Source: Chitinophaga pinensis | GTDB taxonomy: Bacteria; Bacteroidota; Bacteroidia; NS11-12g; UBA955 | Assembly (NCBI GenBank): GCA_945877575.1 | Contig: CAMDUE010000017.1 | Span: 1 to 45,516, forward strand | Reading direction: 5' to 3' | DNA: 45,516 bases | Part shown: piece by piece, positions 34,157-41,557 of the stretch | How positions within the stretch are numbered: position 1 is the stretch's first letter | How the letters are laid out: the number at the start of each line of letters is the position of its first letter | Made by a program: the position numbers and the translations under genes | Notes under the pieces: model-generated | Database searches by the model: none | The model's input: only the letters and a program-made list of their open reading frames with translations | Told to the model about the DNA's origin: nothing

Positions 34157-34378
34157 ATGGAAAAAGAATTTGTAATTCGATCATACAGCTACTGTGAGCT
34201 TGCAATGCTCTACTTTCCCAACAGCACAAAGAAAAGTGCTAGTGCGCAGTTGGGTAGATGGATTCGGGGGAATGAGAAACTTAAAAGTCAATTGACGAAA
34301 ATGGGATTTAAGCCTAAAAAGAAACTATTAACGCCGAACCAAGTGAAATTGATTATTGAAGTTTTTGGAGAACCTTAA
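34157..34378 (+). CDS. DUF4248 family small protein
   Basis: The 73-residue protein matches DUF4248, a small family found on Bacteroidota mobile elements. The marks are IRSYSYCELAMLYFPNSTKK, LGRWIRGNEKLKSQL and LTPNQVKLIIEVFGEP. The pattern suggests a helical, possibly DNA-binding protein, but no function is established. It follows the integrase terminator on the same strand and converges on the TIR-like gene. I take it as part of the original island backbone. Confidence 0.8.
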   Translation: MEKEFVIRSYSYCELAMLYFPNSTKKSASAQLGRWIRGNEKLKSQLTKMGFKPKKKLLTPNQVKLIIEVFGEP

Positions 34379-34424
34379 TATTATACCGCACAACGAAATA
34401 GCCAATTACCACCTACCAATTTTA

Positions 34425-34847
34425 TCATAATGAATTCCTTCTAATTGCTGAAATAATGGAACTTGTATTCCATCTTACAAGTTCGTTTGCGGCATTCTGT
34501 ATTGCAACTGGAATATTTTGCTGACCCCATGGATAGATGCCAACTATTGGTTTTTTTAGGTCTTGCGCAAGTTTTATTTCTTTAATTATCCATTCACTAT
34601 ATGCTGCATACATGCCACCAAGTATAATAACACAATTAGCAGGTCTAACTTGTCTGTTCAACAGCTCGGTTAGTTTTGTTTTTCCTGTAGGTGTACTTGG
34701 ATCAATGAGTGGATCGTGCATTGGAACGCTATAGTTTCTCCACTTAAATAATGGAGCTTCTTTTAACATTTTTTCTAATCGATAGTAGTCGTCATTATAG
34801 CGCCATGCGTGGCTAAGGAACAAATCGTATGTTTTTAATTCTGGCAT
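34425..34847 (-). CDS. TIR-like (ThsB/DUF1863-type) protein
   Basis: From the ATG at 34847 the protein has 140 residues (a TTG at 34856 would add three). The start YDLFLSHAWRYNDDYYRLEK and the later NCVIILGGMYAAYSEWIIKE fit the TIR-like fold of Thoeris ThsB. In Thoeris, ThsB senses phage and makes a nucleotide signal from NAD that activates ThsA. No ThsA lies here. The partner is a SLATT membrane protein 5 bases upstream. A SLATT effector gated by a TIR product is the inferred arrangement. Confidence 0.8.
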   Translation of the reverse strand: MPELKTYDLFLSHAWRYNDDYYRLEKMLKEAPLFKWRNYSVPMHDPLIDPSTPTGKTKLTELLNRQVRPANCVIILGGMYAAYSEWIIKEIKLAQDLKKPIVGIYPWGQQNIPVAIQNAANELVRWNTSSIISAIRRNSL

Positions 34848-34852
34848 GGTTG

Positions 34853-35275
34853 TCAAATTTGTTTATTGATATATTGGCTCCAAGCGGAGTGTTCTTTACT
34901 TACCAAGTTCTCTGTACGGGTTACTAATAGTTTAAAAGGCTCTTGATCTTCACTGTAAGGACCAGTTTTAGTTTGAAAGAGAATTTTCTCGTGTTTTAAT
35001 GTTTCTGAAGTTGTCCTATACTCCGTCCATTTTTCTTGAAACTTTAAAAGACCTGATAAACCAGATAAAATAGCTATTAATGAACCAAGTATTCCAAGCG
35101 TAATGTTTTTAACTTCAGAACAAAATTCAAGCCCAGCTACTAAAGGAATTGTTGCAGAAAACACAATTATTAACCCCTTAGTCCAATGGTTCAATAATTT
35201 ATTGGTTGTGGCCTTGTTACTATACCAAGTAATTTGGTCATCAATTCTTGTTTTTATATAATCTTGCTCTGTCAT
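34853..35275 (-). CDS. SLATT-domain (DUF4231-type) two-span membrane protein
   Basis: The 140-residue protein starts with DYIKTRIDDQITWYSNKA. It has two adjacent hydrophobic spans (about 32-50 and 58-77: IIVFSATIPLVAGLEF and LGILGSLIAILSGLSGLL) followed by a helical tail with FQEKWTEYRTTSETLKHEK. This is the SLATT layout. SLATT proteins are predicted pore-forming effectors of nucleotide-triggered defence systems. It is the first gene of a pair with the TIR-like protein and lies directly beside an attC-like repeat. Confidence 0.8.
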   Translation of the reverse strand: MTEQDYIKTRIDDQITWYSNKATTNKLLNHWTKGLIIVFSATIPLVAGLEFCSEVKNITLGILGSLIAILSGLSGLLKFQEKWTEYRTTSETLKHEKILFQTKTGPYSEDQEPFKLLVTRTENLVSKEHSAWSQYINKQI

Positions 35276-35300
35276 TGTATTTTGTTATTACGAGTGTGTT

Positions 35301-35433
35301 TATAGATTTCGAGCTTAGCCTTCGGGCGGGTTTCGGAGCACAAAACTGTCAATCTGCACAAAACTTGAATTAAAGCACAAAGCTCCATGTTTGCACATCA
35401 ACCCGCCTGAAGCAAAAACCATGTTAGGTGCAG
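35301..35433. repeat. attC-like imperfect palindrome, copy A
   Basis: Outer arms CCTTCGGGCGGGTT (35319-35332) and AACCCGCCTGAAGC (35400-35413) are near-complementary, around a core with GGAGCACAAAAC and CACAAAGCTCCATGTTTGC. The right end is GTTAGGTGC (35423-35431), fitting the integron R' consensus GTTRRRY; the left end has decayed. The stop codon of the next gene begins 3 bases beyond it. The same sequence returns as copies B and C. Confidence 0.7.
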
Positions 35434-35949
35434 TTATTTTATCTTTTCCCATCTGTCGATTAGGTCTGATTCAATAAGGTTTTTTACAGCAAGCCTGTCT
35501 ATTCTTTGTATTGAATTTTCGCAACCCTGTATTGAACAACTGTCTCCCAGAAATCTAATTGGTGTATCACCATGTTTAGTACAGAATGCTGTCAAGTCCG
35601 AAATAAATGGAGTTTCATAGTCAAAGAATACACTCCATTTAAATAGAATACCAGTATTTGGGTCAGTTGTCTTGTTTAATGAGCGAAGTTTTTGTTGTTT
35701 TGAAGAGTAGTACGCTTTTTCCTTTTTAATTAGTTTTCTGTACGCAAATTTTAAAACCCAATAAGCGACAAGTGCAAGAACAACGTAAATAACTTCAATT
35801 TTTATTTCAAGTATTTTATTAAAGGCCTCTCTATACGTTACTTTTTCTGTTACGCTAACAAATTTTGTATAGCCAAGGGTCAGCAAACCAATAATGCCTA
35901 CTGAAATAACTTTACTCCAGACCGGGTCTGTCCATATTTTCTTTACCAT
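35434..35949 (-). CDS. Two-span membrane protein of unknown function (cassette gene)
   Basis: The 171-residue protein has two hydrophobic spans (about 13-26 and 52-67: VISVGIIGLLTLGY and EVIYVVLALVAYWVLKF) and a cytoplasmic C-terminal half. That half includes FKWSVFFDYETPFISDLTAF and three Cys (AFCTKH, SCSIQGC), which might bind metal. I do not recognise a family. The gene lies 21 bases downstream of the octapeptide-repeat gene on the same strand. Its stop abuts the attC-like copy A, as in integron cassettes. Confidence 0.7.
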   Translation of the reverse strand: MVKKIWTDPVWSKVISVGIIGLLTLGYTKFVSVTEKVTYREAFNKILEIKIEVIYVVLALVAYWVLKFAYRKLIKKEKAYYSSKQQKLRSLNKTTDPNTGILFKWSVFFDYETPFISDLTAFCTKHGDTPIRFLGDSCSIQGCENSIQRIDRLAVKNLIESDLIDRWEKIK

Positions 35950-35970
35950 TTTTAATCTGTCCTTGGAAGG

Positions 35971-36387
35971 TTAGCAATTATCTAAAAAGCCGTGTCTTAA
36001 CATATATTCAACGATGTCGTGCATTCTTCTTTTTTGTAGTTCTGCAATTAATACTCTTGGTGGTGGCCAATTACTCATAAATGGATTTGCGTCTGCACCA
36101 GTGTAAAGACCACCGCTAACACCTTTATAAAGTCCACCTCCAACACCTGTGTAAAGTCCGCCACCAACGCCGGTATAAAGTCCTCCACCTGCACCTGTGT
36201 ATAGTCCACCGCCAACACCTGTATATAATCCACCACCTACACCAGTGTACATTCCACCACCAACGCCTGTATACATTCCACCACCAACACCGGTATAAGC
36301 CCCGCCTCCAATACCAGTATAAAGTCCTCCGCCAACTCCTGTGTATAGTCCTCCATGGACACCTGTATATCTATTTCTTGGCCACAT
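35971..36387 (-). CDS. Octapeptide-repeat protein, 12 x (x)YTGVGGG, with helical C-terminal tail
   Basis: Residues 6-101 of this 138-residue protein are twelve 8-residue units of the form LYTGVGGG; the first residue varies (Leu, Met, Ala, Arg) and the fifth is Val, Ile or Ala. A C-terminal tail of about 35 residues contains NPFMSNWPPPRVLIAELQKR and ends HGFLDNC. I recall similar YTGxGGG proteins in other Bacteroidota, some called beta-flower-like, but no function. Third codon positions differ between units, so the repeat is kept at protein level. It is probably co-transcribed with the 2TM gene. Confidence 0.8.
   Translation of the reverse strand: MWPRNRYTGVHGGLYTGVGGGLYTGIGGGAYTGVGGGMYTGVGGGMYTGVGGGLYTGVGGGLYTGAGGGLYTGVGGGLYTGVGGGLYKGVSGGLYTGADANPFMSNWPPPRVLIAELQKRRMHDIVEYMLRHGFLDNC
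36085..36372. repeat. 24-bp coding minisatellite, 12 units
   Basis: Each unit encodes one octapeptide of the repeat protein. The units agree in first and second codon positions and vary in the third, for example GGA/GGT/GGC for Gly. Confidence 0.9.
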
Positions 36388-36441
36388 ATATTTTTATCTT
36401 TTAGTTTGTTTATTTATATATATTAGTTTGTCCGCTATAAT

Positions 36442-36570
36442 TGCACCTAACGTTTTCGGGCTTTGCGTTCGGGTGGGTTTCGGAGCACAAAACGGTCAAC
36501 CTAAACAGAACTTGAATAGAACCACAAAGCTCCATGTTTGCCATCACCCCGCCAAACCCGTATTGGGCAT
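36442..36570. repeat. attC-like imperfect palindrome, copy B
   Basis: It begins with TGCACCTAAC (36442-36451), fitting the integron R'' consensus RYYYAAC, and continues with the core shared with copy A (GGTTTCGGAGCACAAAAC; CACAAAGCTCCATGTTTGC). It ends CCGCCAAACCCGTATTGGGC, where the R' site seems decayed. The orientation is the same as in copy A. It separates the octapeptide/2TM pair from the ATPase pair. Confidence 0.7.
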
Positions 36571-36587
36571 TTGTTCCTTTCATTCTG

Positions 36588-37034
36588 TCAAGTGTTTTTC
36601 TTTTCGGTTATCCAAAACCTATGGTCTTTGTCAAGAAACACAACATAAAATACATTGTCTTCAAAATATCCTATTACACACTCTTTTCCTTGAATGTGCA
36701 TAGAACACCACGCAATGTCTTCTGGAATATGTTTTGGGTGATAAAAATCTGATTTATCAGGAAATGTTCCTTTAGGATATTCTTTGATAATTTGTTGTCG
36801 GGTTGCTTCAATTCTGGTTAGTCCACAAACACCCTGAATTTTTCTAATAGCTAATGCAAGTAAATTTTCTCCTTCCCAAAGCTCAAACGATTGACCTTGA
36901 TTACTATCAAAATCTTTGAAACTTATGACAATAAATCGTTCTCTATGACCTAGACGTAAATCAATGCTTTTAACTTCTCTTTTGTAGGAAGCAGCATTCC
37001 TTTCATTAAACTTGTTCTGCTTCCCTCTTGCCAT
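36588..37034 (-). CDS. Small partner of the AAA ATPase, uncharacterised
   Basis: The 148-residue protein starts basic (MARGKQNKFNERN). It has a central GENLLALAIRKIQGVCGLTR and a C-terminal IPEDIAWCSMHIQGKECVIG then FYVVFLDKDHRFW. The end recalls RelE-type or HEPN-free toxin folds that finish with a G..xDN.F.xxxxD.DH pattern, but this is a weak resemblance. RloA-type ATPases usually pair with RloB (about 200 residues, TOPRIM-like); this protein is not RloB. It overlaps the ATPase gene by 29 bases, which indicates coupled expression. Confidence 0.6.
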   Translation of the reverse strand: MARGKQNKFNERNAASYKREVKSIDLRLGHRERFIVISFKDFDSNQGQSFELWEGENLLALAIRKIQGVCGLTRIEATRQQIIKEYPKGTFPDKSDFYHPKHIPEDIAWCSMHIQGKECVIGYFEDNVFYVVFLDKDHRFWITEKKNT

Positions 37035-38343
37035 AGAGTAAATCGTTTAATTTTTCATCAATGTCAAAGTATGGAATTGCTCCGTATTTGCCTTCAAAGT
37101 AATTTTTGTCAAATGCGGATTTGTTTCTGACTTTATCTGTTTTAAAGTCAGCTAAAGAAAATAACTCGGAAGCTCCGAACTGATTTTTTTCTACAAACCA
37201 AATTTGATCTCTTCTAAATGTCTCTTTGTTTAGCAAGGAAATGTCATGAACAGCACAAATTAACTGGGCTTTACTCTTGTTAAACTTGTGAAAGAAGTCA
37301 AGAAGTCGCATGGTTAAATGACTATGTAATCTAGAGTCAAGCTCGTCTATGATTAATACTTTTCCGTTTTGAAGTGTATCATACCAAGGACCGAGTAAGT
37401 ATAGAAGTTTTTTAGTTCCTTCGGATTCCTGCTTATCAAAGTTGAATGGAACAGTATCAACTAAAATATTGTTCTCATCGTATTTTCTATGAAAAGTAAT
37501 GAGTTGGTCTCTTTTGGGTTGCTTTGACTGTATTTTCTGAATACTAGTAAGAAGATTTATTATTTCTTCGTCTTTCTCTTTATCTCTTAACGTTTCAAGG
37601 TCTATTTCGTTAACATCTTCTTCCGTTGTTGAAAGATTGGATATCTCTAAGTATTTGACGAAATGTAGAACCCAATTAAAAAACTGTTTATCTGATTTTA
37701 ATTTGTCAATAGTGTATCTTTTGTGTCCACGATCATGAATACCATTCACGAAATTGAATTTTTTGAACCAGTCCACAATATTTGTAGAAGTCTCTTTGCC
37801 TAAAGTGGCTAAAAGGGAAAGAAATAAAACATTCTCTTTTACATCTTCTTCTTTTCCCAGTCCTTCTTTAAAAGCGGATTTATTTATCTCAATCTTTTGT
37901 TGGTCTCTTTTGAATAGATAGACTTCTTTGCTAGTTGTATGAAAAAGCCATTCGGATACTATTTTGTCGTAGTCAATTTCAAATCCGTATCGATACTTAG
38001 TTTCTTTTTGAATAAAAGAAATTTCAAAAAAGCTGGTTTCTTTTTCTGTCTTTGTGTTAAGTGCAAATTTTTCCAATGGGAATTTTCTTTCGCTATTCTC
38101 CATTAACGCATCTCTGAAAGAGTTCAAAACAGTTTGCTTCATGAAACCCATAGCTTCAAGAAAGTTACTCTTACCGCTTGCATTGTTACCGTAAACCACT
38201 GCAGATTTTAAGAGATTGAGATTGCTTCCTGTCTCAATAATATGGGTTTCTGGATGTTCCTTAAAAGACTTGGCAGCCACCATTGAAAGTGTTGTTAGGT
38301 CTTTAAATGAAAGAAAATTCTCTATGCTGAATTCTATTAACAT
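37006..38343 (-). CDS. RloA/AbiLi-like AAA (AAA_15) ATPase
   Basis: The 445-residue protein starts with FSIENFLSFKDLTTLSMVA. It carries Walker A VVYGNNASGKSNFLEAM (about 50-66), a signature-like ESEGTKKLLYLLG, Walker B KVLIIDELDSRLH and the switch His in ICAVHD. This is the SMC/OLD-like ATPase type found in abortive-infection and anti-phage systems. It normally controls a toxic partner, here presumably the overlapping downstream protein. A well-formed promoter precedes it. Confidence 0.85.
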   Translation of the reverse strand: MLIEFSIENFLSFKDLTTLSMVAAKSFKEHPETHIIETGSNLNLLKSAVVYGNNASGKSNFLEAMGFMKQTVLNSFRDALMENSERKFPLEKFALNTKTEKETSFFEISFIQKETKYRYGFEIDYDKIVSEWLFHTTSKEVYLFKRDQQKIEINKSAFKEGLGKEEDVKENVLFLSLLATLGKETSTNIVDWFKKFNFVNGIHDRGHKRYTIDKLKSDKQFFNWVLHFVKYLEISNLSTTEEDVNEIDLETLRDKEKDEEIINLLTSIQKIQSKQPKRDQLITFHRKYDENNILVDTVPFNFDKQESEGTKKLLYLLGPWYDTLQNGKVLIIDELDSRLHSHLTMRLLDFFHKFNKSKAQLICAVHDISLLNKETFRRDQIWFVEKNQFGASELFSLADFKTDKVRNKSAFDKNYFEGKYGAIPYFDIDEKLNDLLYGKREAEQV

Positions 38344-38372
38344 GTCTTTTATTGTCTTTTTGAATTGGACTG

Positions 38373-38402
38373 CAAAGATACATCACAATTTGAATTTTGC
38401 AA
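38373..38402 (-). promoter_or_regulatory. Promoter of the AAA ATPase operon
   Basis: On the minus strand TTG (38402-38400) and TATCTTTG (38380-38373) are 19 bases apart, matching the Bacteroidota -33/-7 consensus. The ATG is 29 bases downstream of the -7 element. Confidence 0.7.
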
Positions 38403-38481
38403 CTTTATTTCAAATTTTCGTTTTTGTTTGGCTGTTTTGTCCGTTTGTGGGGTGTTCTAGAATGACGTCCAACTACAATAT

Positions 38482-38634
38482 ATGCAAGAGGATAAGGCGC
38501 TTATTAGGTTAAGTGCGGTCTTTAAGCGAAACAATATTTCACTTATAATCGCCAAAAAAATAATCAAAAAAAGGGAAATATTTACTTTGGTTGACAACGG
38601 GCCACTTCAATTTACAACCGCCAACTCCCTCTAA
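38482..38634 (+). CDS. Small basic protein (50 residues), unknown
   Basis: An ATG at 38482 opens a 50-residue frame starting MQEDKALIRLSAVF, with a basic middle (IIAKKIIKKREIF) and the end FTTANSL. It lies 40 bases before the next plus-strand gene in the same direction and fills an otherwise empty stretch. I do not recognise it. It may be a leftover of the mobile backbone or a spurious frame, and there is no clear ribosome binding site. Confidence 0.4.
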   Translation: MQEDKALIRLSAVFKRNNISLIIAKKIIKKREIFTLVDNGPLQFTTANSL

Positions 38635-38674
38635 ATTTTAATACGGAATCTTGTCTGGTCAAAAGGCAAGATTA

Positions 38675-38914
38675 ATGAATAACTCACTAGATACTGGAGC
38701 TGTAACGACTGTCTCAGGAATGATTGGCGGTATTGTGAAAGCTGTTTCCGTGAAGCCCGTGATGATGGCGATCACTTTTGGATCATTAGCAAATGTGATG
38801 ATCTATGCCGCTGCCTCTGCCGGGGTCGGCTACGTGGTAAAAAAGGTTCTCGACAAACTATCCGCTAAGATTAGCGATAAGTGCGCCCAATACAAATCAC
38901 AGGACGATGAATAA
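38675..38914 (+). CDS. Small protein with one membrane span (mobile-element backbone)
   Basis: From the ATG at 38675 the protein has 79 residues with a hydrophobic middle (PVMMAITFGSLANVMIYAAA) and a charged C terminus (KKVLDKLSAKISDK). No family is recognised. Its end overlaps the next gene by 8 bases. Direction and tight packing set it in a plus-strand run with the three following genes, against the minus-strand defence genes around them. Small membrane proteins like this are common in small phages and integrative elements. Confidence 0.6.
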   Translation: MNNSLDTGAVTTVSGMIGGIVKAVSVKPVMMAITFGSLANVMIYAAASAGVGYVVKKVLDKLSAKISDKCAQYKSQDDE

Positions 38915-39407
38915 GGTTGTAGGAGTTGCTTTAGCCGGTGTGGCTCTTTATGGGCTTATCAGACTTCTGAAAATGCAGAGTGTCTCTGACTTGGCATCGC
39001 TTACTCTCGTCAACCCCCGTGTTCATAATGTTTCTCTAGCAGGAATGTCGCTTCGAACCGAAGTGGCCGTGAATAATGCTTCCCGAGACAGTGTAAAGGT
39101 TACAAAACCGGTCGTAGTACTCACCTCAAACGGCAGGTTCCTTACTCAATCCATGGCCGAAAATAAGGTCATTGAAATACGCCCCTTGACCATAACCAAT
39201 ATTGACACCATTGAAATAGTGCTGAATTGGTCGATACTGGGCTCCCTTGTTACCAACCTCATTAAGAAAATACCTCTGGTGATTGCCTCTTTCAAACAGG
39301 GCAACAGCAAGAACCTGATTTCCCAGTTGGGAATTCCTATGGAAATGTACTTCACCACCTATGTGAATGGCCTGTTTTATCAATCTGAACCTGAAAAGCT
39401 CATCTGA
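38907..39407 (+). CDS. Secreted or membrane-anchored LEA-like beta protein (mobile-element backbone)
   Basis: The 166-residue protein starts with a hydrophobic anchor (VVGVALAGVALYGLIRLL). A beta-rich domain follows, with LTLVNPRVHNVSLAGMSL and TEVAVNNASRDSVKVTKP, resembling the LEA14/water-stress type fold seen in small Bacteroidota phage-like elements. The function there is unknown; a virion or envelope role is possible. The stop overlaps the next ATG by one base. Confidence 0.55.
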   Translation: MNKVVGVALAGVALYGLIRLLKMQSVSDLASLTLVNPRVHNVSLAGMSLRTEVAVNNASRDSVKVTKPVVVLTSNGRFLTQSMAENKVIEIRPLTITNIDTIEIVLNWSILGSLVTNLIKKIPLVIASFKQGNSKNLISQLGIPMEMYFTTYVNGLFYQSEPEKLI

Positions 39408-39772
39408 TGAAAAGGCTCGTTGACACATACCATCCCGAAACCATTGTTAGTGGCAAGCGCACGATCCGTGATGGTAGCCGCTTCAATCCATATTTCCCAC
39501 CTCCGGATGAGAGAGATCGTGTCATCATACAGGATGGTGAAGTCACCGATACCGTGGAGTTAATGGAGAAAGTCGTTTGGAAATACCTTGACGACACCAA
39601 GCGAATCGCTCCATTACTCAGGCGGTCTTCCACCCTTGATACTTGTAAAGCCATTTGGGAATTCATGTACTCCTATATCCAGTACAAATTGGATAAACGT
39701 GGTTTCGAACAACTCAGAAGACCAAGCAGGTCTTGCGAGCGAGCAATGCAGTATGATTTTTTAACCGAATGA
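39407..39772 (+). pseudogene. Transglutaminase-like protein, truncated before the catalytic part
   Basis: The 121-residue frame begins LVDTYHPETIVSGKRTIRDG. It contains CKAIWEFMYSYIQYKLDKRG and then LEQLRRPSRS-type sequence (here EQLRRPSRSCERAM). In relatives I recall, this section leads straight to a catalytic GxDCDC-like motif and about 100 more residues. Here the frame ends in 18 unrelated residues. A deletion seems to have fused it to the neighbourhood of the following ATPase. I call it a pseudogene, with moderate certainty. Confidence 0.55.
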
Positions 39773-39825
39773 AAAAGGCAGTTGAATAATGTAAAATCAA
39801 GCGCAATGATAAGTATGCCGATAAG

Positions 39826-40512
39826 TTGAATGAAGCCGACCAAACCCTTAAAAGCTACATTGTCGGAGATTCTGTGATGTTGAATATCAATAAAGCGCAG
39901 CTCAACGGATTGATTGGGCTTATGGGTGAAAATTTATTTGGTCAAAAAAAAAGTCTAAACGGACACGAAGAAGATAATGGAATGATTGTGAGCTCGGGCG
40001 AATTGCACGCCATGGACTTTCAAACGAGCGGACAGCAAGGTAAGTATAGAGAATTAATTGGTGATCCATGCGTTGGATTTACAGCCATGGTTTATGGACT
40101 TCCCAAGTCGGGTAAGTCAACCATGTGTTTGGACTTTGCCAACTACCTGGCATCCCTCCATGGTAAAGTTCTTTACTGTGCCATTGAAGAGGGTTTTGGC
40201 TATACGCTAAAAGAAAAGGTTGAACGATTGAAGGCGCACCACTCAAACCTCTATATCACTGACCGTGTTCCTGAAAACCAGAATGATTTTCAATTCGTAT
40301 TTATTGACAGCGTTTCTAAGGCCGGGATGGATGTGAATGCCATTGATCAACTTCGCAAAATGCACCCTGATACATCGTTTATTTTTATCTACCACACCAC
40401 CAAAGAAGGCCACTTCAAAGGGGTGAATGAGCACGCTCACGAAGTGGATGTGATAATTCAGGTTGAGAAGGGTCAAGCAATTTCCACAGGCAGGTTTAAT
40501 GCTGGGGGGTAA
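39826..40512 (+). pseudogene. RecA-like ATPase, N-terminally truncated
   Basis: The 228-residue frame has a Walker A GLPKSGKST (about residue 89), VLYCAIEEGFGYTLKEK, Walker B QFVFIDSVSKAG and IYHTTKEGHFKG, as in DnaB/RecA-type motors of mobile elements. No ATG exists in frame at the start: the frame is open back to 39790 and offers only TTG at 39826. It ends NAGG at a run of six G; with one G fewer it would read on to NAGGNGDLVV. With the preceding truncated gene it suggests a decayed region. Confidence 0.6.
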
Positions 40513-40519
40513 TGGAGAT

Positions 40520-40981
40520 TTAGTCGTCTAGTAAATTTAAAACAAGAAGTAAAGCAGCAGTTCCTAAAACAAAATTTAATGCTTTCGTGTCATTTTGCTT
40601 CTTTAATTGGTATTTGTAAATCTCTTCGTTTAAAACATCAATAGCTTGCTCAGGTTTTTTTCTATTAAATGACACGTATTTAAATTTGAATTTATCACTA
40701 ACTTTAACCGTGTTTTCGACCAATAGAATGGCTGGGACTTTCCCGATTTGAGCTCTTCGCCATTCTTGCATTATTCTCTTTTGTTCATAACCTGTTCCTG
40801 TAATAATCCCAATGAACAAATCTGATTTTGAAATGTTTATTTTTGTAAGTGAAGAAATTTCATCCTTTTGAAAGTCTACGCTTTGACTTATCTCAAAGCC
40901 CTTTTTAACCAATTCACTGGACAATAGAGTTAAGATAAACTGGTCTTTATCATTGATTGAATATGATATGAATACTTTCAT
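40520..40981 (-). CDS. TIR-domain protein with C-terminal membrane anchor
   Basis: The 153-residue protein begins KVFISYSINDKDQFILTLLS, the TIR box 1 pattern. It continues with DLFIGIITGTGYEQKRIMQEW and PAILLVE, as in TIR-like domains. A single C-terminal hydrophobic segment (ALNFVLGTAALLLVLNLL, about 133-150) would anchor it in the membrane. TIR domains in defence cleave NAD or make nucleotide signals. The gene follows an Mrr-like nuclease gene by 3 bases and converges on the ATPase remnant. Confidence 0.75.
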   Translation of the reverse strand: MKVFISYSINDKDQFILTLLSSELVKKGFEISQSVDFQKDEISSLTKINISKSDLFIGIITGTGYEQKRIMQEWRRAQIGKVPAILLVENTVKVSDKFKFKYVSFNRKKPEQAIDVLNEEIYKYQLKKQNDTKALNFVLGTAALLLVLNLLDD

Positions 40982-40984
40982 TGA

Positions 40985-41482
40985 TTATCTTCGTTTATTT
41001 TCAATAAATTGGTGATATGCAGGAAAGAAATGTCTATGTAAATTCTCAGTTACACTTAATTTACTTTTGAAAACTTCGCCTGTCCAACATTCGTAATGAT
41101 ATTTGAATTTGCATTCGTCATTTAATCTCTCAAAAAGTTCAGTTGTTCCAGAGGTTGGGTTACTCTTGCAAATTAACAAATATCCTGATGCTCTATATGA
41201 ATGAATTAATGAAGGTATGTTAATAGAGTTGATATGAAGAGTTGAAATATTTGATTCATGAAATTTACATTGAACAACCCATATTCTTTTAAAATCCACC
41301 ACTTCATCGTACAGATCAAATTCAACTAAGATATCTCTACCTCCATCTGTTCCAACGCCGCTTTGTTTTATTCTGACGTTTGATATATTGCTTTTTTTAC
41401 CTTTTTTTAGTTCTTTAAAATATGCGGCTACTAAATCCTCAAAATGAGTTCCGTCTCTAATTTCGTCAAAATTTAAATTCAT
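40985..41482 (-). CDS. Mrr-like restriction endonuclease domain protein
   Basis: The 165-residue protein has the PD-(D/E)xK arrangement of the Mrr family. FEDLVAAYFKEL precedes GVGTDGGRDILVEF (Asp50) and IWVVQCKFHE (Gln71, Lys73). Only the catalytic domain is present, without a winged-helix DNA-reading domain. It probably cuts DNA, perhaps when directed by its partner. It is coupled to the TIR-TM gene. About 75 bases of AT-rich sequence separate it from the SIR2-HerA group. Confidence 0.82.
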   Translation of the reverse strand: MNLNFDEIRDGTHFEDLVAAYFKELKKGKKSNISNVRIKQSGVGTDGGRDILVEFDLYDEVVDFKRIWVVQCKFHESNISTLHINSINIPSLIHSYRASGYLLICKSNPTSGTTELFERLNDECKFKYHYECWTGEVFKSKLSVTENLHRHFFPAYHQFIENKRR

Positions 41483-41557
41483 TTTTTCAATAGTTGTATT
41501 TAAATATAATTTCGCAAATTCTCTATTAATAAACTTAATATAATTTTATAATTCAAT

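Noticed and set aside
36341-36752. Two plus-strand frames of 120 and 72 residues
   Set aside because: They cross attC-like copy B and run antisense to the ATPase partner. Composition and lack of motifs suggest chance.
38460-38525. A fourth attC-like site (GTCCAAC and GTTAAGT)
   Set aside because: The two words are not complementary, are only about 45 bases apart, and share no core with copies A-C. They also lie within a small reading frame.
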